From an uncultured Bacteroidota bacterium (lineage in GTDB: Bacteria; Bacteroidota; Bacteroidia; Chitinophagales; Chitinophagaceae), in NCBI GenBank assembly GCA_903874055.1, contig CAIQQR010000059.1, positions 1 to 43,368 on the forward strand: 43,368 nucleotides of DNA. The letters are read 5' to 3'. Positions 1 to 7,372 of the stretch are shown here, piece by piece. Positions within the stretch are counted from its first letter, which is position 1; each line of letters begins with the position of its first letter. Position numbers and translations under genes: made by a program. Below the pieces are notes generated by a model, which ran no database searches, had not been told where the DNA came from, and worked only from the letters and a program-made list of their open reading frames with translations.

Positions 1-726
1 ACCAAATGGGTGATTCAAGATCCAAATCATTTTACCACATTTGCTTTTGTGTCTTTAATGGAAGATGGGGAAAGAGATTTTTATTTTAATCGTGGAGCGG
101 ATGGACAATTAAGTAGCAACGACTTAGCTGCATTGCAAATAAAGGATTATAGCATTATACATTTTGGATCTGCTACAGGATTCTTGCCAGGGCCATTGCA
201 ATTAGCATACACCAATTTATTAGCGAAGGCAAAAGAAAACAATGCCATTATCAGCTTTGACCCAAACTATCGTCATTTACTATTTCAAAATAATACACAA
301 AGTTTTATTGATCAGTCTTGGCCCTTTATTGAACAATGTAGTTTCTTTAAATTAAGTGATGAAGAAGCATTGTTAATTACGGGCTGCGATACCGTACAAC
401 ATGCCGCTGCAGCTTTAAGGAAAAAGTCAAATGGCGTATTTGCCATTACGCTTGGCAAGGAAGGTACTTTATTGTCGGTGGGAGATCATTTAGAAATGAT
501 TGGAAGTATTGCCATTACTCCAGTAGATGCAACGGGTGCTGGTGATGCATTTGTAGGTGCTGTGTTATTTCAGTTAATCAATTATACACCCGCTCAATTA
601 CAAGCTATTGAATTGGTGGAATGGAAAAAAATAATTGCTAACGCAAACAAAGCAGGTGCTCGCACTTGTGAATATATGGGTGCAATGGAAGCATTCAAAC
701 ATTTAAATAACTCAATTTTTAATTAA
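1..726 (+). CDS. PfkB-family sugar kinase, probable fructokinase (5' end cut by window)
   Basis: Likely phosphorylates fructose with ATP in the cytoplasm. The reading frame is open from base 1, so the gene begins outside the window; about 241 C-terminal residues are visible, against roughly 300 for complete family members. The internal GTG at position 10 is therefore not the start. Seen: an N-RGAD-type substrate segment near the left end, a DPNYR motif typical of fructokinases, a KLSDEE segment, and near the C-terminus the PfkB signature DATGAGDAF, whose GAGD supplies the anion hole and catalytic Asp. The amylosucrase gene starts 18 bp downstream on the same strand, which fits a role in phosphorylating fructose released from sucrose. 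The fructose assignment rests on this context and the motif style; another hexose or nucleoside substrate is possible. Confidence 0.85.
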   Translation, partial: TKWVIQDPNHFTTFAFVSLMEDGERDFYFNRGADGQLSSNDLAALQIKDYSIIHFGSATGFLPGPLQLAYTNLLAKAKENNAIISFDPNYRHLLFQNNTQSFIDQSWPFIEQCSFFKLSDEEALLITGCDTVQHAAAALRKKSNGVFAITLGKEGTLLSVGDHLEMIGSIAITPVDATGAGDAFVGAVLFQLINYTPAQLQAIELVEWKKIIANANKAGARTCEYMGAMEAFKHLNNSIFN

Positions 727-744
727 ATAAATATATAGCGCACT

Positions 745-2697
745 GTGAACTCATCTGCCTTACACGCTTTTGGAAAAGAACTTTTGAAAGCAAAAAATAT
801 AGATTTAGAGAAAAAGGACAAAGCATTCGCCGAAAGATTTTTACTTCATATATCAGCCATTGAATCATTATTTAATGAAATTTATGGTGGACATCCTAAA
901 CGCAATGAAAGTTTCGATGCCCTATTAAATTCCATTATTGATTGTTATTTGCAAAGGCCTGTTACCTTCTTAAAAAAAGATGATGCGAAAGAAAAACTAG
1001 GAAATTGGTTTTTAAGTAACCAAATTACTGGCATGAGTTTGTATGTGGATCGATTTGCTGGTAGCCTGCAAGGGCTTGCCGAAAAATTAAATTATTTTGA
1101 GGAGTTAGGGGTGAATTTCCTACACCTCATGCCCGTATTTGAAAGTCCCGAAGGAGAAAGTGATGGAGGATATGCAGTCTCCAATTTTAGAAAAGTAGCT
1201 GCACGCTTTGGTACCAATGAAGACTTAAATGCACTAATTGGAAAAATGAATGCGCGTAATATGTACCTGATGTTAGATATTGTTTTAAACCATACCTCAC
1301 ATCATCATGAATGGGCGCAAAAAGCAAAAGCTGGTGACCCTTATTATCAGGACTTCTTTTATTTTTACGACAATCGAGACATCCCAAATCAATTAGACCA
1401 AACCATGCCGGAAATTTTTCCGGAATCTTCTCCCGGTAGCTTTACATATATTCAAGAATGCAATAAATGGGTAATGACCGTTTTTCATCATTACCAATGG
1501 GATTTGAATTATAGCAATCCCAATGTGCTCGTGGCCATGCTCGAAAATGTATTACACTATGCCAATTTAGGAGTAGACATTTTACGCATTGATGCCCCTG
1601 CATTTATTTGGAAACAATTAGGCACTACTTGTCAAAACCTACCTCAAGCGCATACTTTATTGCGCTTGATAAAACAATGTGTACAAATAGCAAGCCCAGG
1701 AATGGCATTATTGGGCGAAGCCATTGTTGCCCCCAATGAAATCATAAAATATTTTGGCACCGACAACTATGTGGCTAAAGAATGTGATGTAGCCTACAAT
1801 GCTACTCAGATGGCATTGCAGTGGGATGCCATTGCAACTGGTGATACAAGAGTAATGTTGGCCGCACAGCATCCTATTTTACAAAAACCATATGGATGTA
1901 CTTGGATATCCTACACAAGATGTCATGATGATATTGGTTTGGGATATGATGATTATATGATTGAACGTGTTGGATTTAATCCTTATCATCATCGCACTTA
2001 TTTAAAAAACTTTTTTGCAGGATGGCATGAAGGATCGGTTGCTGCAGGCGCTTTATTTTCAGTAAATCCCAAAACGGGAGATGCTCGTATTAGTGGATCA
2101 TTGGCATCATTATGTGGATTGGAAAAAGCTGTAGAATGGAATAATGAAACTGAAATTGAATTTGCATTACGAAAAATAATTTTAATGCAAGCACAAAGTA
2201 TGTTTATGGGCGGCATCCCCATGTTATTTTATGGCGATGAATTAGCTTACACCAATGACTACAGCTATTTGCAAGATCCTGGTAAAAGTTATGACAACAG
2301 ATGGATGCACCGTCCTATTATGAAATGGGAGAAGAATGAGCAAAGAAAGAAGACGGGTAGTTTTGAAAATAGAATATTCAGCGAAACACAAAAATTAATT
2401 GCTACGCGTAAGGCATTAGACGTTATTAGTGATACTAAAAATGTTACTTGGATGACGCCTCACAATATTCATGTGGCAGGATTTGTTCGCTCCAATGAAA
2501 ACCGAAAATTATATTGTTTATTTAATTACAAACACACTGCCTCCTTTGTAACATGGTACGCTTTTAAGGAACATGGAGAACGTCCATCTGTATTACATGA
2601 TCATTGGTCAGGCATCAATCATAAAGTAGGCAATGACAATGAATATTTTGTACTTCCGCCATATAGTTTTGCTATTTTAGAATCAGTGAAAGAATAG
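745..2697 (+). CDS. Amylosucrase, glycoside hydrolase family 13 subfamily 4
   Basis: Predicted to transfer glucose from sucrose onto an alpha-1,4-glucan, releasing fructose, or to hydrolyse sucrose. The 650 residues match the usual amylosucrase length (about 630-650). Starts at GTG 745. Visible GH13 motifs: DIVLNHTS at 178-185, nucleophile D283 in LRIDAPAF, acid/base E325 in LGEAIV, and transition-state stabiliser D395 in CHDDIG. D140 (SDGGYAV) and R519 (NRW-HRP) match the salt-bridge pair that closes the sucrose pocket in the Neisseria polysaccharea enzyme. The segment around residues 246-300, including QWDLNYSNP and the IWKQLGT-C-NLPQAH stretch, is strongly amylosucrase-like. No signal peptide, so cytoplasmic. 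It follows the fructokinase gene by 18 bp, suggesting one sucrose operon. Sucrose hydrolase or sucrose phosphorylase-like activity cannot be excluded from sequence alone. Confidence 0.88.
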   Translation: MNSSALHAFGKELLKAKNIDLEKKDKAFAERFLLHISAIESLFNEIYGGHPKRNESFDALLNSIIDCYLQRPVTFLKKDDAKEKLGNWFLSNQITGMSLYVDRFAGSLQGLAEKLNYFEELGVNFLHLMPVFESPEGESDGGYAVSNFRKVAARFGTNEDLNALIGKMNARNMYLMLDIVLNHTSHHHEWAQKAKAGDPYYQDFFYFYDNRDIPNQLDQTMPEIFPESSPGSFTYIQECNKWVMTVFHHYQWDLNYSNPNVLVAMLENVLHYANLGVDILRIDAPAFIWKQLGTTCQNLPQAHTLLRLIKQCVQIASPGMALLGEAIVAPNEIIKYFGTDNYVAKECDVAYNATQMALQWDAIATGDTRVMLAAQHPILQKPYGCTWISYTRCHDDIGLGYDDYMIERVGFNPYHHRTYLKNFFAGWHEGSVAAGALFSVNPKTGDARISGSLASLCGLEKAVEWNNETEIEFALRKIILMQAQSMFMGGIPMLFYGDELAYTNDYSYLQDPGKSYDNRWMHRPIMKWEKNEQRKKTGSFENRIFSETQKLIATRKALDVISDTKNVTWMTPHNIHVAGFVRSNENRKLYCLFNYKHTASFVTWYAFKEHGERPSVLHDHWSGINHKVGNDNEYFVLPPYSFAILESVKE

Positions 2698-2762
2698 AGC
2701 GTTAATGATGGCTTTCTATAACCAAAAATAACAAGGGGTGCCTGCTTATCCTTAATATTATT

Positions 2763-2810
2763 AATTAGGCTTGGATGCTTTAACTTTGTTCTTATTCATC
2801 AAGCCTAATT
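2763..2810. repeat. 10-bp inverted repeat flanking a promoter box
   Basis: AATTAGGCTT at 2763-2772 and its exact reverse complement AAGCCTAATT at 2801-2810, separated by 28 bases that contain the -7 box at 2781-2788. It lies just upstream of the secreted-protein gene at 2817. It could be an operator or a 5'-leader hairpin; no regulator is identified. Confidence 0.55.
2781..2788 (+). promoter_or_regulatory. Candidate Bacteroidota -7 box (TAACTTTG)
   Basis: Matches the TAnnTTTG consensus of the Bacteroidota primary sigma factor. It ends 28 bases before the ATG at 2817. No clear TTTG -33 element is visible at the usual 17-23 base spacing, so this is a half-supported promoter. Confidence 0.45.
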
Positions 2811-2816
2811 CTATAT

Positions 2817-3539
2817 ATGAAACATTTTATAACCATTGCATCCATTTTTGCATTTTCATTTTCTGCAAAAGCACAAGTAAGCGGCAAACATATGGGATCT
2901 ACCGGCGTTGGTGGTGATTTATCTATACAAAATAGTGATGGCAAAATGATTCCAATTGGTGCACAAGCAGACACAAAGGGCTCGCCATTATTTTTAGAAC
3001 AATGGGTAAATGGAACAGTGAATTTGAAGAACGGAAGCAAGTTTAATGATTCCGCTTTGAACTATTCTTTGTACGAAGACAAATTGTATTTCAAAAGAGA
3101 CAATCAATTTTTTATAGTAGCAGGGATTATTAATGACTTTTACCTTGCATCAGCAGAAGATAATAAAGCACAAAACCTTTATCATTTTGTAAGTGGCTAT
3201 CCAGCAAGTGCTGCCACGAATGAAAATACTTTTTTTCAACTTCTTTGTGATGGCAGTCGTTATCAATTACTAAAATGGCAGCACAAGAAAATAAGAGAAG
3301 TATACAATTATGGTGGCATTAATGAATCGGAATATGTAAATCAAGAAGCTTACTATGTGTTTCAAAAATCAACACATAAATTATATAGCATTGCCGCTAA
3401 CAAAGCAAATGCACTTCAAATAAAAAATACGCTTTCCATAGACGAATCTATTTGGAAAGCGTATTTAGAAAATCATGCTGCTCATTCAAAAGGAGAAAGC
3501 GCAATGATTGAATTTATGGGTGCCTTAAATAATTTATAG
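2817..3539 (+). CDS. Secreted protein of unknown function
   Basis: 240 residues beginning with a clear signal peptide: Lys near the N-terminus, a hydrophobic core, and an AKAQ-type cleavage site at about residue 20. The mature protein is therefore exported to the periplasm or beyond. No enzyme motif is recognised. The region around residues 45-75 (GAQADTKGSPLF, EQWVNGTVNL) and the later KLYFKRDNQ and YVFQKSTHKLYS segments suggest a mostly beta-strand fold. It stands alone between the sucrose genes and the convergent beta-barrel gene (10 bp between the two stop codons), with its own candidate promoter at 2781-2788. A 14-bp perfect inverted repeat lies inside the coding sequence near its 3' end. 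The family is not recognised. Confidence 0.75.
   Translation: MKHFITIASIFAFSFSAKAQVSGKHMGSTGVGGDLSIQNSDGKMIPIGAQADTKGSPLFLEQWVNGTVNLKNGSKFNDSALNYSLYEDKLYFKRDNQFFIVAGIINDFYLASAEDNKAQNLYHFVSGYPASAATNENTFFQLLCDGSRYQLLKWQHKKIREVYNYGGINESEYVNQEAYYVFQKSTHKLYSIAANKANALQIKNTLSIDESIWKAYLENHAAHSKGESAMIEFMGALNNL
3425..3466. repeat. Long perfect inverted repeat inside a coding sequence
   Basis: Bases 3425-3438 and 3453-3466 are exact 14-bp reverse complements (core ATACGCTTTCCA / TGGAAAGCGTAT). The intervening 14 bases can extend the stem by TAGA/TCTA around a CGAA tetraloop with a two-base TT bulge. It falls within codons 203-217 of the secreted protein gene at 2817, about 75 bases before its stop codon. 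Confidence 0.8.
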
Positions 3540-3549
3540 TATTAAATTA

Positions 3550-4668
3550 CTAGAATTTATAACCCATACCAATGCTAATGCTATAATCAGCGAAAGCAGC
3601 ATCACCTCTTGAGAATACACCTGTATCATTTGTTTTTAATACATCTGGATAGCTTTGTGGACGCTCTCTTCTTACTGCAATTGGAGTATATAAGTAGAAA
3701 TTCAATTTCTTATAGCTATAATTTGCACCCGGCTCAATCGCTAACACATTACCTGGTCTTCTAAAACCTGTATTGTCTCCAATTAAATCCGAAGCAGGAA
3801 TACATTCATATCTCGCTCCTAATGATAAAGTAAGCGCATTTTTTGTCCAGTTAGTACCGGCTCTTAATAAATATTGATCAGGTACACTCATAACATCCGA
3901 AGTATACTTAATTGCAGATGCTGCAGCCACACCACCTCGAGCAGTGCTTACTCCATTATTTCCTTTTGGATTAATTAAATAATAGGCGTTGCTATATAAG
4001 CTCCAAGTATTATTGATGGCTCTGAAACCATTTAATTCAAGTGTTACACCTAAACCACCATCTCCTGGTTGGATAGATTGATCCACTGGTCCAACTCTTG
4101 TTGCAGTTAATGAAGTATGGAATACATCTGTTGCTTTGTAATTACCAGTTGGTAATTTAATTCCGATACCTCCTAATAAATTTCCTTTGTTTCCAGCTTT
4201 TGGTGCAATCAACCATTTGTATGCTGAAATTCTGACATCCCCAATGCCCTGTGAATAGGTTGAATATCTAGGGCTTCCTTTTACACTGCTGATATGCTCG
4301 TATAATGAAGAGCGTTCATTGTAAACTAAGGGCAAATCAATACCAATACTCCATTTTTCATTTAATTTTCGCACCAAAGATAAGTCAACCGTACGGCTAA
4401 AATTACGCACATCTGTTCCGTCAGCAACTCTTTGCGTGTTTTCAGTAGTCCCGCTATAATGTTTATAGGATTTAAAATAACGACCGCTAATATTAAAATC
4501 CCATTTTGGATCTTCCACTTTTTTTGCACTACTATCATGCATCATATCATGCATTGAATGCTCCATGGTGTTTAATCCACCTACTGTTCGGATTGCGACA
4601 CAACCTTGTGCATTTGTTCGCGAATAAAAAGCCATTACAATTAATAAGGATAAAATATATTTTTTCAT
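3550..4668 (-). CDS. Outer-membrane beta-barrel protein, transporter/MetA-like
   Basis: 372 residues from the ATG at 4668. A longer upstream in-frame start would add a basic, non-signal-like extension overlapping the upstream gene, so it is rejected. Signal peptide of about 20 residues ending TNA-Q. Alternating hydrophobic strands (WSIGIDLPLVY, IGDVRISAYKWL, LLGGIGIKLPTG) and a C-terminal aromatic residue in the ending IGMGYKF indicate an outer-membrane barrel. It resembles the MetA-pathway (phenol degradation) transporter-like family, in which the GDVR and KLPTG segments recur. Residues 35-44 of the mature N-terminus are His/Met-rich (MEHSMHDMMH), a possible metal-binding patch. It lies 44 bp downstream of the haloperoxidase-like gene on the same strand, so the two are probably co-transcribed. 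Substrate unknown. Confidence 0.75.
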   Translation of the reverse strand: MKKYILSLLIVMAFYSRTNAQGCVAIRTVGGLNTMEHSMHDMMHDSSAKKVEDPKWDFNISGRYFKSYKHYSGTTENTQRVADGTDVRNFSRTVDLSLVRKLNEKWSIGIDLPLVYNERSSLYEHISSVKGSPRYSTYSQGIGDVRISAYKWLIAPKAGNKGNLLGGIGIKLPTGNYKATDVFHTSLTATRVGPVDQSIQPGDGGLGVTLELNGFRAINNTWSLYSNAYYLINPKGNNGVSTARGGVAAASAIKYTSDVMSVPDQYLLRAGTNWTKNALTLSLGARYECIPASDLIGDNTGFRRPGNVLAIEPGANYSYKKLNFYLYTPIAVRRERPQSYPDVLKTNDTGVFSRGDAAFADYSISIGMGYKF

Positions 4669-4712
4669 TTGTGTGTTTGTTTGAGATTGATGTTTTGATT
4701 TGTCAGGTCTGG

Positions 4713-6038
4713 TTATTTTTTCATTTTTAAATGATCTACTACCCAGCTGCCTACTTTTTTTCCTTGCTCGGTACTTACGATACAAGAGTTGTGAAAGTGC
4801 AAACCGCCGTAGAATCTTGCCCAGTTATTTTCTTCCGCTGCTGCTCTGAATGATTTAAAGCTTCTATTAGCAATGCCGAATTCCAATTCAGTTGAATCAG
4901 TATATGCAAAATTATCGCCATAAACGCTTGTTAACACTTCGGCTGCAGAAGAGGAAATTGTGGAGTGACCGCATGTATATTCTGGGAATGCTGGAGTTTG
5001 TAATAAAGGCCTCCAGTTCATGTCAAAGTACTTATTAATTACTGTTTCAGGGCGTACCGTGTTGTATGCATACTTTGCATCCCAACAATGGATGAAGGCA
5101 TCAAATAAAGCAATGCCCGTTTTAGCATACGCATAAGTGGCAGTTTCAAAATCGGCTTTTGCTGTTTTATTGGCAATACCTACTACACTCATCCAGTGAC
5201 CTGGAGGAGAGAATTTTTTTGAACTGAACATAATATGCCCGCTCACATTCACTTTAAAAGGATTGTCATCCCAAAAATTAGCAATATGCTTTTGTTCGTC
5301 TGTTAAACTATCCACTGCATTTTTAACCATCATTACATTTTTATAGTATTCACTATTTTTATCTGTAACATTAAATACAGGTGGTGCTTTTGGACGGAAT
5401 TGACTTGCACTATCCAATACCATGGTTCTAATTTCCTTCCAGTGTGGTTCTGCTGCTTGAGCATACATAGGGGGTGTTGGAACCCATCGGCCAGGTATTT
5501 CCTTTACAGTATATTTTTCAGCACTTCTTGTTTGTGCATAGTTGTCTTTTTTACTCCAAGCGATAATCGCTGCACCTACTTTTTTAGCATACCCTTCCGA
5601 AGCTTCAATCATTGAATTTGACATGCCATGTGTTTTTACCAATTGGTGTAAACTATCGGTATACTCTTTTAAGCTTCCTTCAGGAAAAGTAACTGCTTCG
5701 CCTACCATGCAATACGCAACTAAGGATGCATAAGGAAAATCAATATTAGCAGTATCTTGCGGTTTTGGCAATGGACTCAATCCTTTTAACTGGCCAGCCA
5801 AACTTTGGTATTTAGCTGGATTGCCAGCAGCGGTTACTTCATATCCTGCAATGGAAGCATACGCATAATTGCGAGAAGCAATTATGGGGCTAAAATTGTT
5901 GCCCATCACTACCTGGTTTAATTCGTGCACAGTGCTTGCGTATAAATCAGGATTATGTGTGATTTGCTTATAATCACTTTTAGAATTGCATGCTATGAAG
6001 CCTAATGCGATGAACGCAATAGAAAAAATATTTTTCAT
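4713..6038 (-). CDS. Vanadium-dependent haloperoxidase / PAP2-superfamily lipoprotein
   Basis: 441 residues from the ATG at 6038. The N-terminus has a lipoprotein-type signal with Cys17 in the segment GFIACNSK, so it is probably anchored in the periplasm or outer membrane. The three PAP2/vanadium-haloperoxidase motifs are visible: K322-x6-R329-P (KYAYNTVRP), H358 in EYTCGHS, and R408-x5-H414 (ARFYGGLHF). These residues bind vanadate or phosphate, and the last His forms the covalent or coordinating link. Members of this all-helical family either oxidise halides with peroxide or act as acid phosphatases; the sequence does not decide which. The WDDNPFK segment (residues 256-262) and the overall length resemble the bacterial haloperoxidase-like lipoproteins rather than the short PAP2 phosphatases. 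Probable operon with the barrel gene downstream. Confidence 0.8.
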   Translation of the reverse strand: MKNIFSIAFIALGFIACNSKSDYKQITHNPDLYASTVHELNQVVMGNNFSPIIASRNYAYASIAGYEVTAAGNPAKYQSLAGQLKGLSPLPKPQDTANIDFPYASLVAYCMVGEAVTFPEGSLKEYTDSLHQLVKTHGMSNSMIEASEGYAKKVGAAIIAWSKKDNYAQTRSAEKYTVKEIPGRWVPTPPMYAQAAEPHWKEIRTMVLDSASQFRPKAPPVFNVTDKNSEYYKNVMMVKNAVDSLTDEQKHIANFWDDNPFKVNVSGHIMFSSKKFSPPGHWMSVVGIANKTAKADFETATYAYAKTGIALFDAFIHCWDAKYAYNTVRPETVINKYFDMNWRPLLQTPAFPEYTCGHSTISSSAAEVLTSVYGDNFAYTDSTELEFGIANRSFKSFRAAAEENNWARFYGGLHFHNSCIVSTEQGKKVGSWVVDHLKMKK

Positions 6039-6150
6039 TTTCAATTTTTGAAACGGTAAGAGTTCAATGCTATTTTAATATAAAAATAGACACTAGCGCA
6101 AATTGCACTATACAATGCTACCAATATTACTGGTAGGCTTGCTTAATAAA

Positions 6151-6714
6151 CTAAGCAATATTTTTTGGTGGGGGCACTTGTATTGGTAAACAAATGCTTA
6201 ATAAACGCTCATCAAAATGGGGACCAATTACCATTTTACGAGGAATAATTTTTGCAATTGACCATTTATTTTGTTGGTCAATATAGTCGAAGTTGATCAC
6301 TTTTACGGCAGACTTATTTACTGGTACTGATTTTTTCTCCATTAATTTTTGGTCAAAATCAGAAGCTAATTTATCAAAGCTTTCTTTTGCATTTTTAATA
6401 TGCAATCTATCTTGGTTGGGTAAAATTCTTATTTCTAAACTATCATTGTAAACCCTTCTTTCAACATATTGATATACGACACCGTTAATTTCCATCTCAC
6501 CATCTAATCTTTCAAATTTTGGGCTATTGGAATAGTAAGGTAAATTAATTGGAGTTTTCACAGAAACCAATTCAGACTCGTTATAATTATTTTCATTAAT
6601 CAAGCTAATTAAATGTGCCGAAGCTTTTTGATCAAAATAATTGGATACGATACGATAGCCGAATCCGTTAAACAGCATAATGCCCAATAATAATATGGCG
6701 ATAATCTTTTTCAA
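6151..6714 (-). CDS. Conserved-looking membrane-anchored protein of unknown function
   Basis: About 187 residues if translation starts at TTG 6714, which puts a Lys-Lys pair directly before a hydrophobic helix (roughly residues 4-20). Another in-frame TTG at 6765 would add a hydrophobic extension, and an ATG at 6678 would cut into the helix, so the start is uncertain. After the anchor, the protein is polar with charged stretches (ERLDGEMEINGVVYQYVERR). It ends in a Pro-rich tail (PPPK). No catalytic motif is recognised. It diverges from the gene at 6834 and resembles its neighbours only in having one N-terminal membrane helix and a soluble extracytoplasmic part. Confidence 0.55.
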   Translation of the reverse strand: MKKIIAILLLGIMLFNGFGYRIVSNYFDQKASAHLISLINENNYNESELVSVKTPINLPYYSNSPKFERLDGEMEINGVVYQYVERRVYNDSLEIRILPNQDRLHIKNAKESFDKLASDFDQKLMEKKSVPVNKSAVKVINFDYIDQQNKWSIAKIIPRKMVIGPHFDERLLSICLPIQVPPPKNIA

Positions 6715-6803
6715 GCAGCCTAAAATTACAAAAAAATATTGTATTGTGTAATTTTTTACTCCCAAAAGCCCTGAAAAAGGATAAAATTCGACTTAGAATT
6801 TAT

Positions 6804-6811
6804 TAAATTTG
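6804..6811 (+). promoter_or_regulatory. Candidate Bacteroidota -7 box (TAAATTTG)
   Basis: Matches TAnnTTTG and ends 22 bases before the ATG at 6834, a spacing close to that of the boxes at 10832 and 23505. No convincing -33 element is visible. Confidence 0.45.
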
Positions 6812-6833
6812 AGGCACTAACTTTAAAGCCATT

Positions 6834-7325
6834 ATGAAATACTTAAAAATTACTGCAAGCATTTTAGCAATTGCTTTTATTTATTTTTTTTACTTGTATA
6901 TCCCCAACAAAATCGTTTTTGCAGGCACTGACTATTTGCCTAAATCAAAGGATAGTACTAAAAGGGGTATTTTAGAAATTCAGTATTGGGATAAGTGGAT
7001 GCCTTATAAAAAGATAGATGGACATTCATTTGTATTTGAGGAAGGAAAAATGGAAGTTGGGGATGCATTTTTATCAAGTGCCAAATGTAAATATTCAATC
7101 GATGATGTGTATGTGCCTGTAATATTTACTGCAGTGGATGCAGGTAGCGATAGTAGCTTATTTAGATACGAGTGCAATATGTATAACCGTTATTTTTCTC
7201 CTATCAAAAGAATGCATAATTATTTGATTGCTAAAAAAATAGAGCAGCAATTAATCCCTATTATGGCTGCTGCTAAAAAATATTATAGCGAACCTGCAGT
7301 TAAAGATACTGTTGCCAAAAAATAA
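6834..7325 (+). CDS. Small membrane-anchored protein, paralogue of the N-terminal part of the protein at 10858
   Basis: 163 residues. The N-terminus MKYLKITASI followed by an aromatic-rich helix and YIPNKI matches the start of the protein encoded at 10858 (MKNLKIAASI ... YIPNTI). Both also share a later motif of the form PI-x-R-x4-Y-x2-A-x2-I (SPIKRMHNY here, NPIQRVRDY there). This protein ends soon after that motif, so it corresponds to the N-terminal domain of the longer paralogue without its GyrI-like domain. A single N-terminal membrane helix is expected with the remainder outside the cytoplasm. The layout loosely recalls membrane-anchored SRPBCC-type proteins of Bacteroidota, but this is inference. 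Function unknown. Confidence 0.65.
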   Translation: MKYLKITASILAIAFIYFFYLYIPNKIVFAGTDYLPKSKDSTKRGILEIQYWDKWMPYKKIDGHSFVFEEGKMEVGDAFLSSAKCKYSIDDVYVPVIFTAVDAGSDSSLFRYECNMYNRYFSPIKRMHNYLIAKKIEQQLIPIMAAAKKYYSEPAVKDTVAKK

Positions 7326-7353
7326 TCGAAATAAGTTTAGTCGATTTTATTTT
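7317..7353. terminator. Weak AT-rich hairpin between convergent genes
   Basis: An imperfect inverted repeat around the stop codon of the gene at 6834: an AATAATCGA arm near 7320-7329 pairs with TCGATTTTATT at 7341-7351, with a short bulge, followed by a T-rich run. It could terminate the plus-strand transcript before the convergent FG-GAP gene. Low stability makes this tentative. Confidence 0.3.
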
Positions 7354-7372
7354 ACCTCAGTGACAACAATGA

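Noticed and set aside
6118..6158. Two small inverted repeats (CTACCA/TGGTAG and TTGCTTA/TAAGCAA) at the end of the gene at 6151, terminator-like
   Set aside because: Short AT-rich stems without a following T-run on the minus strand; may be chance.
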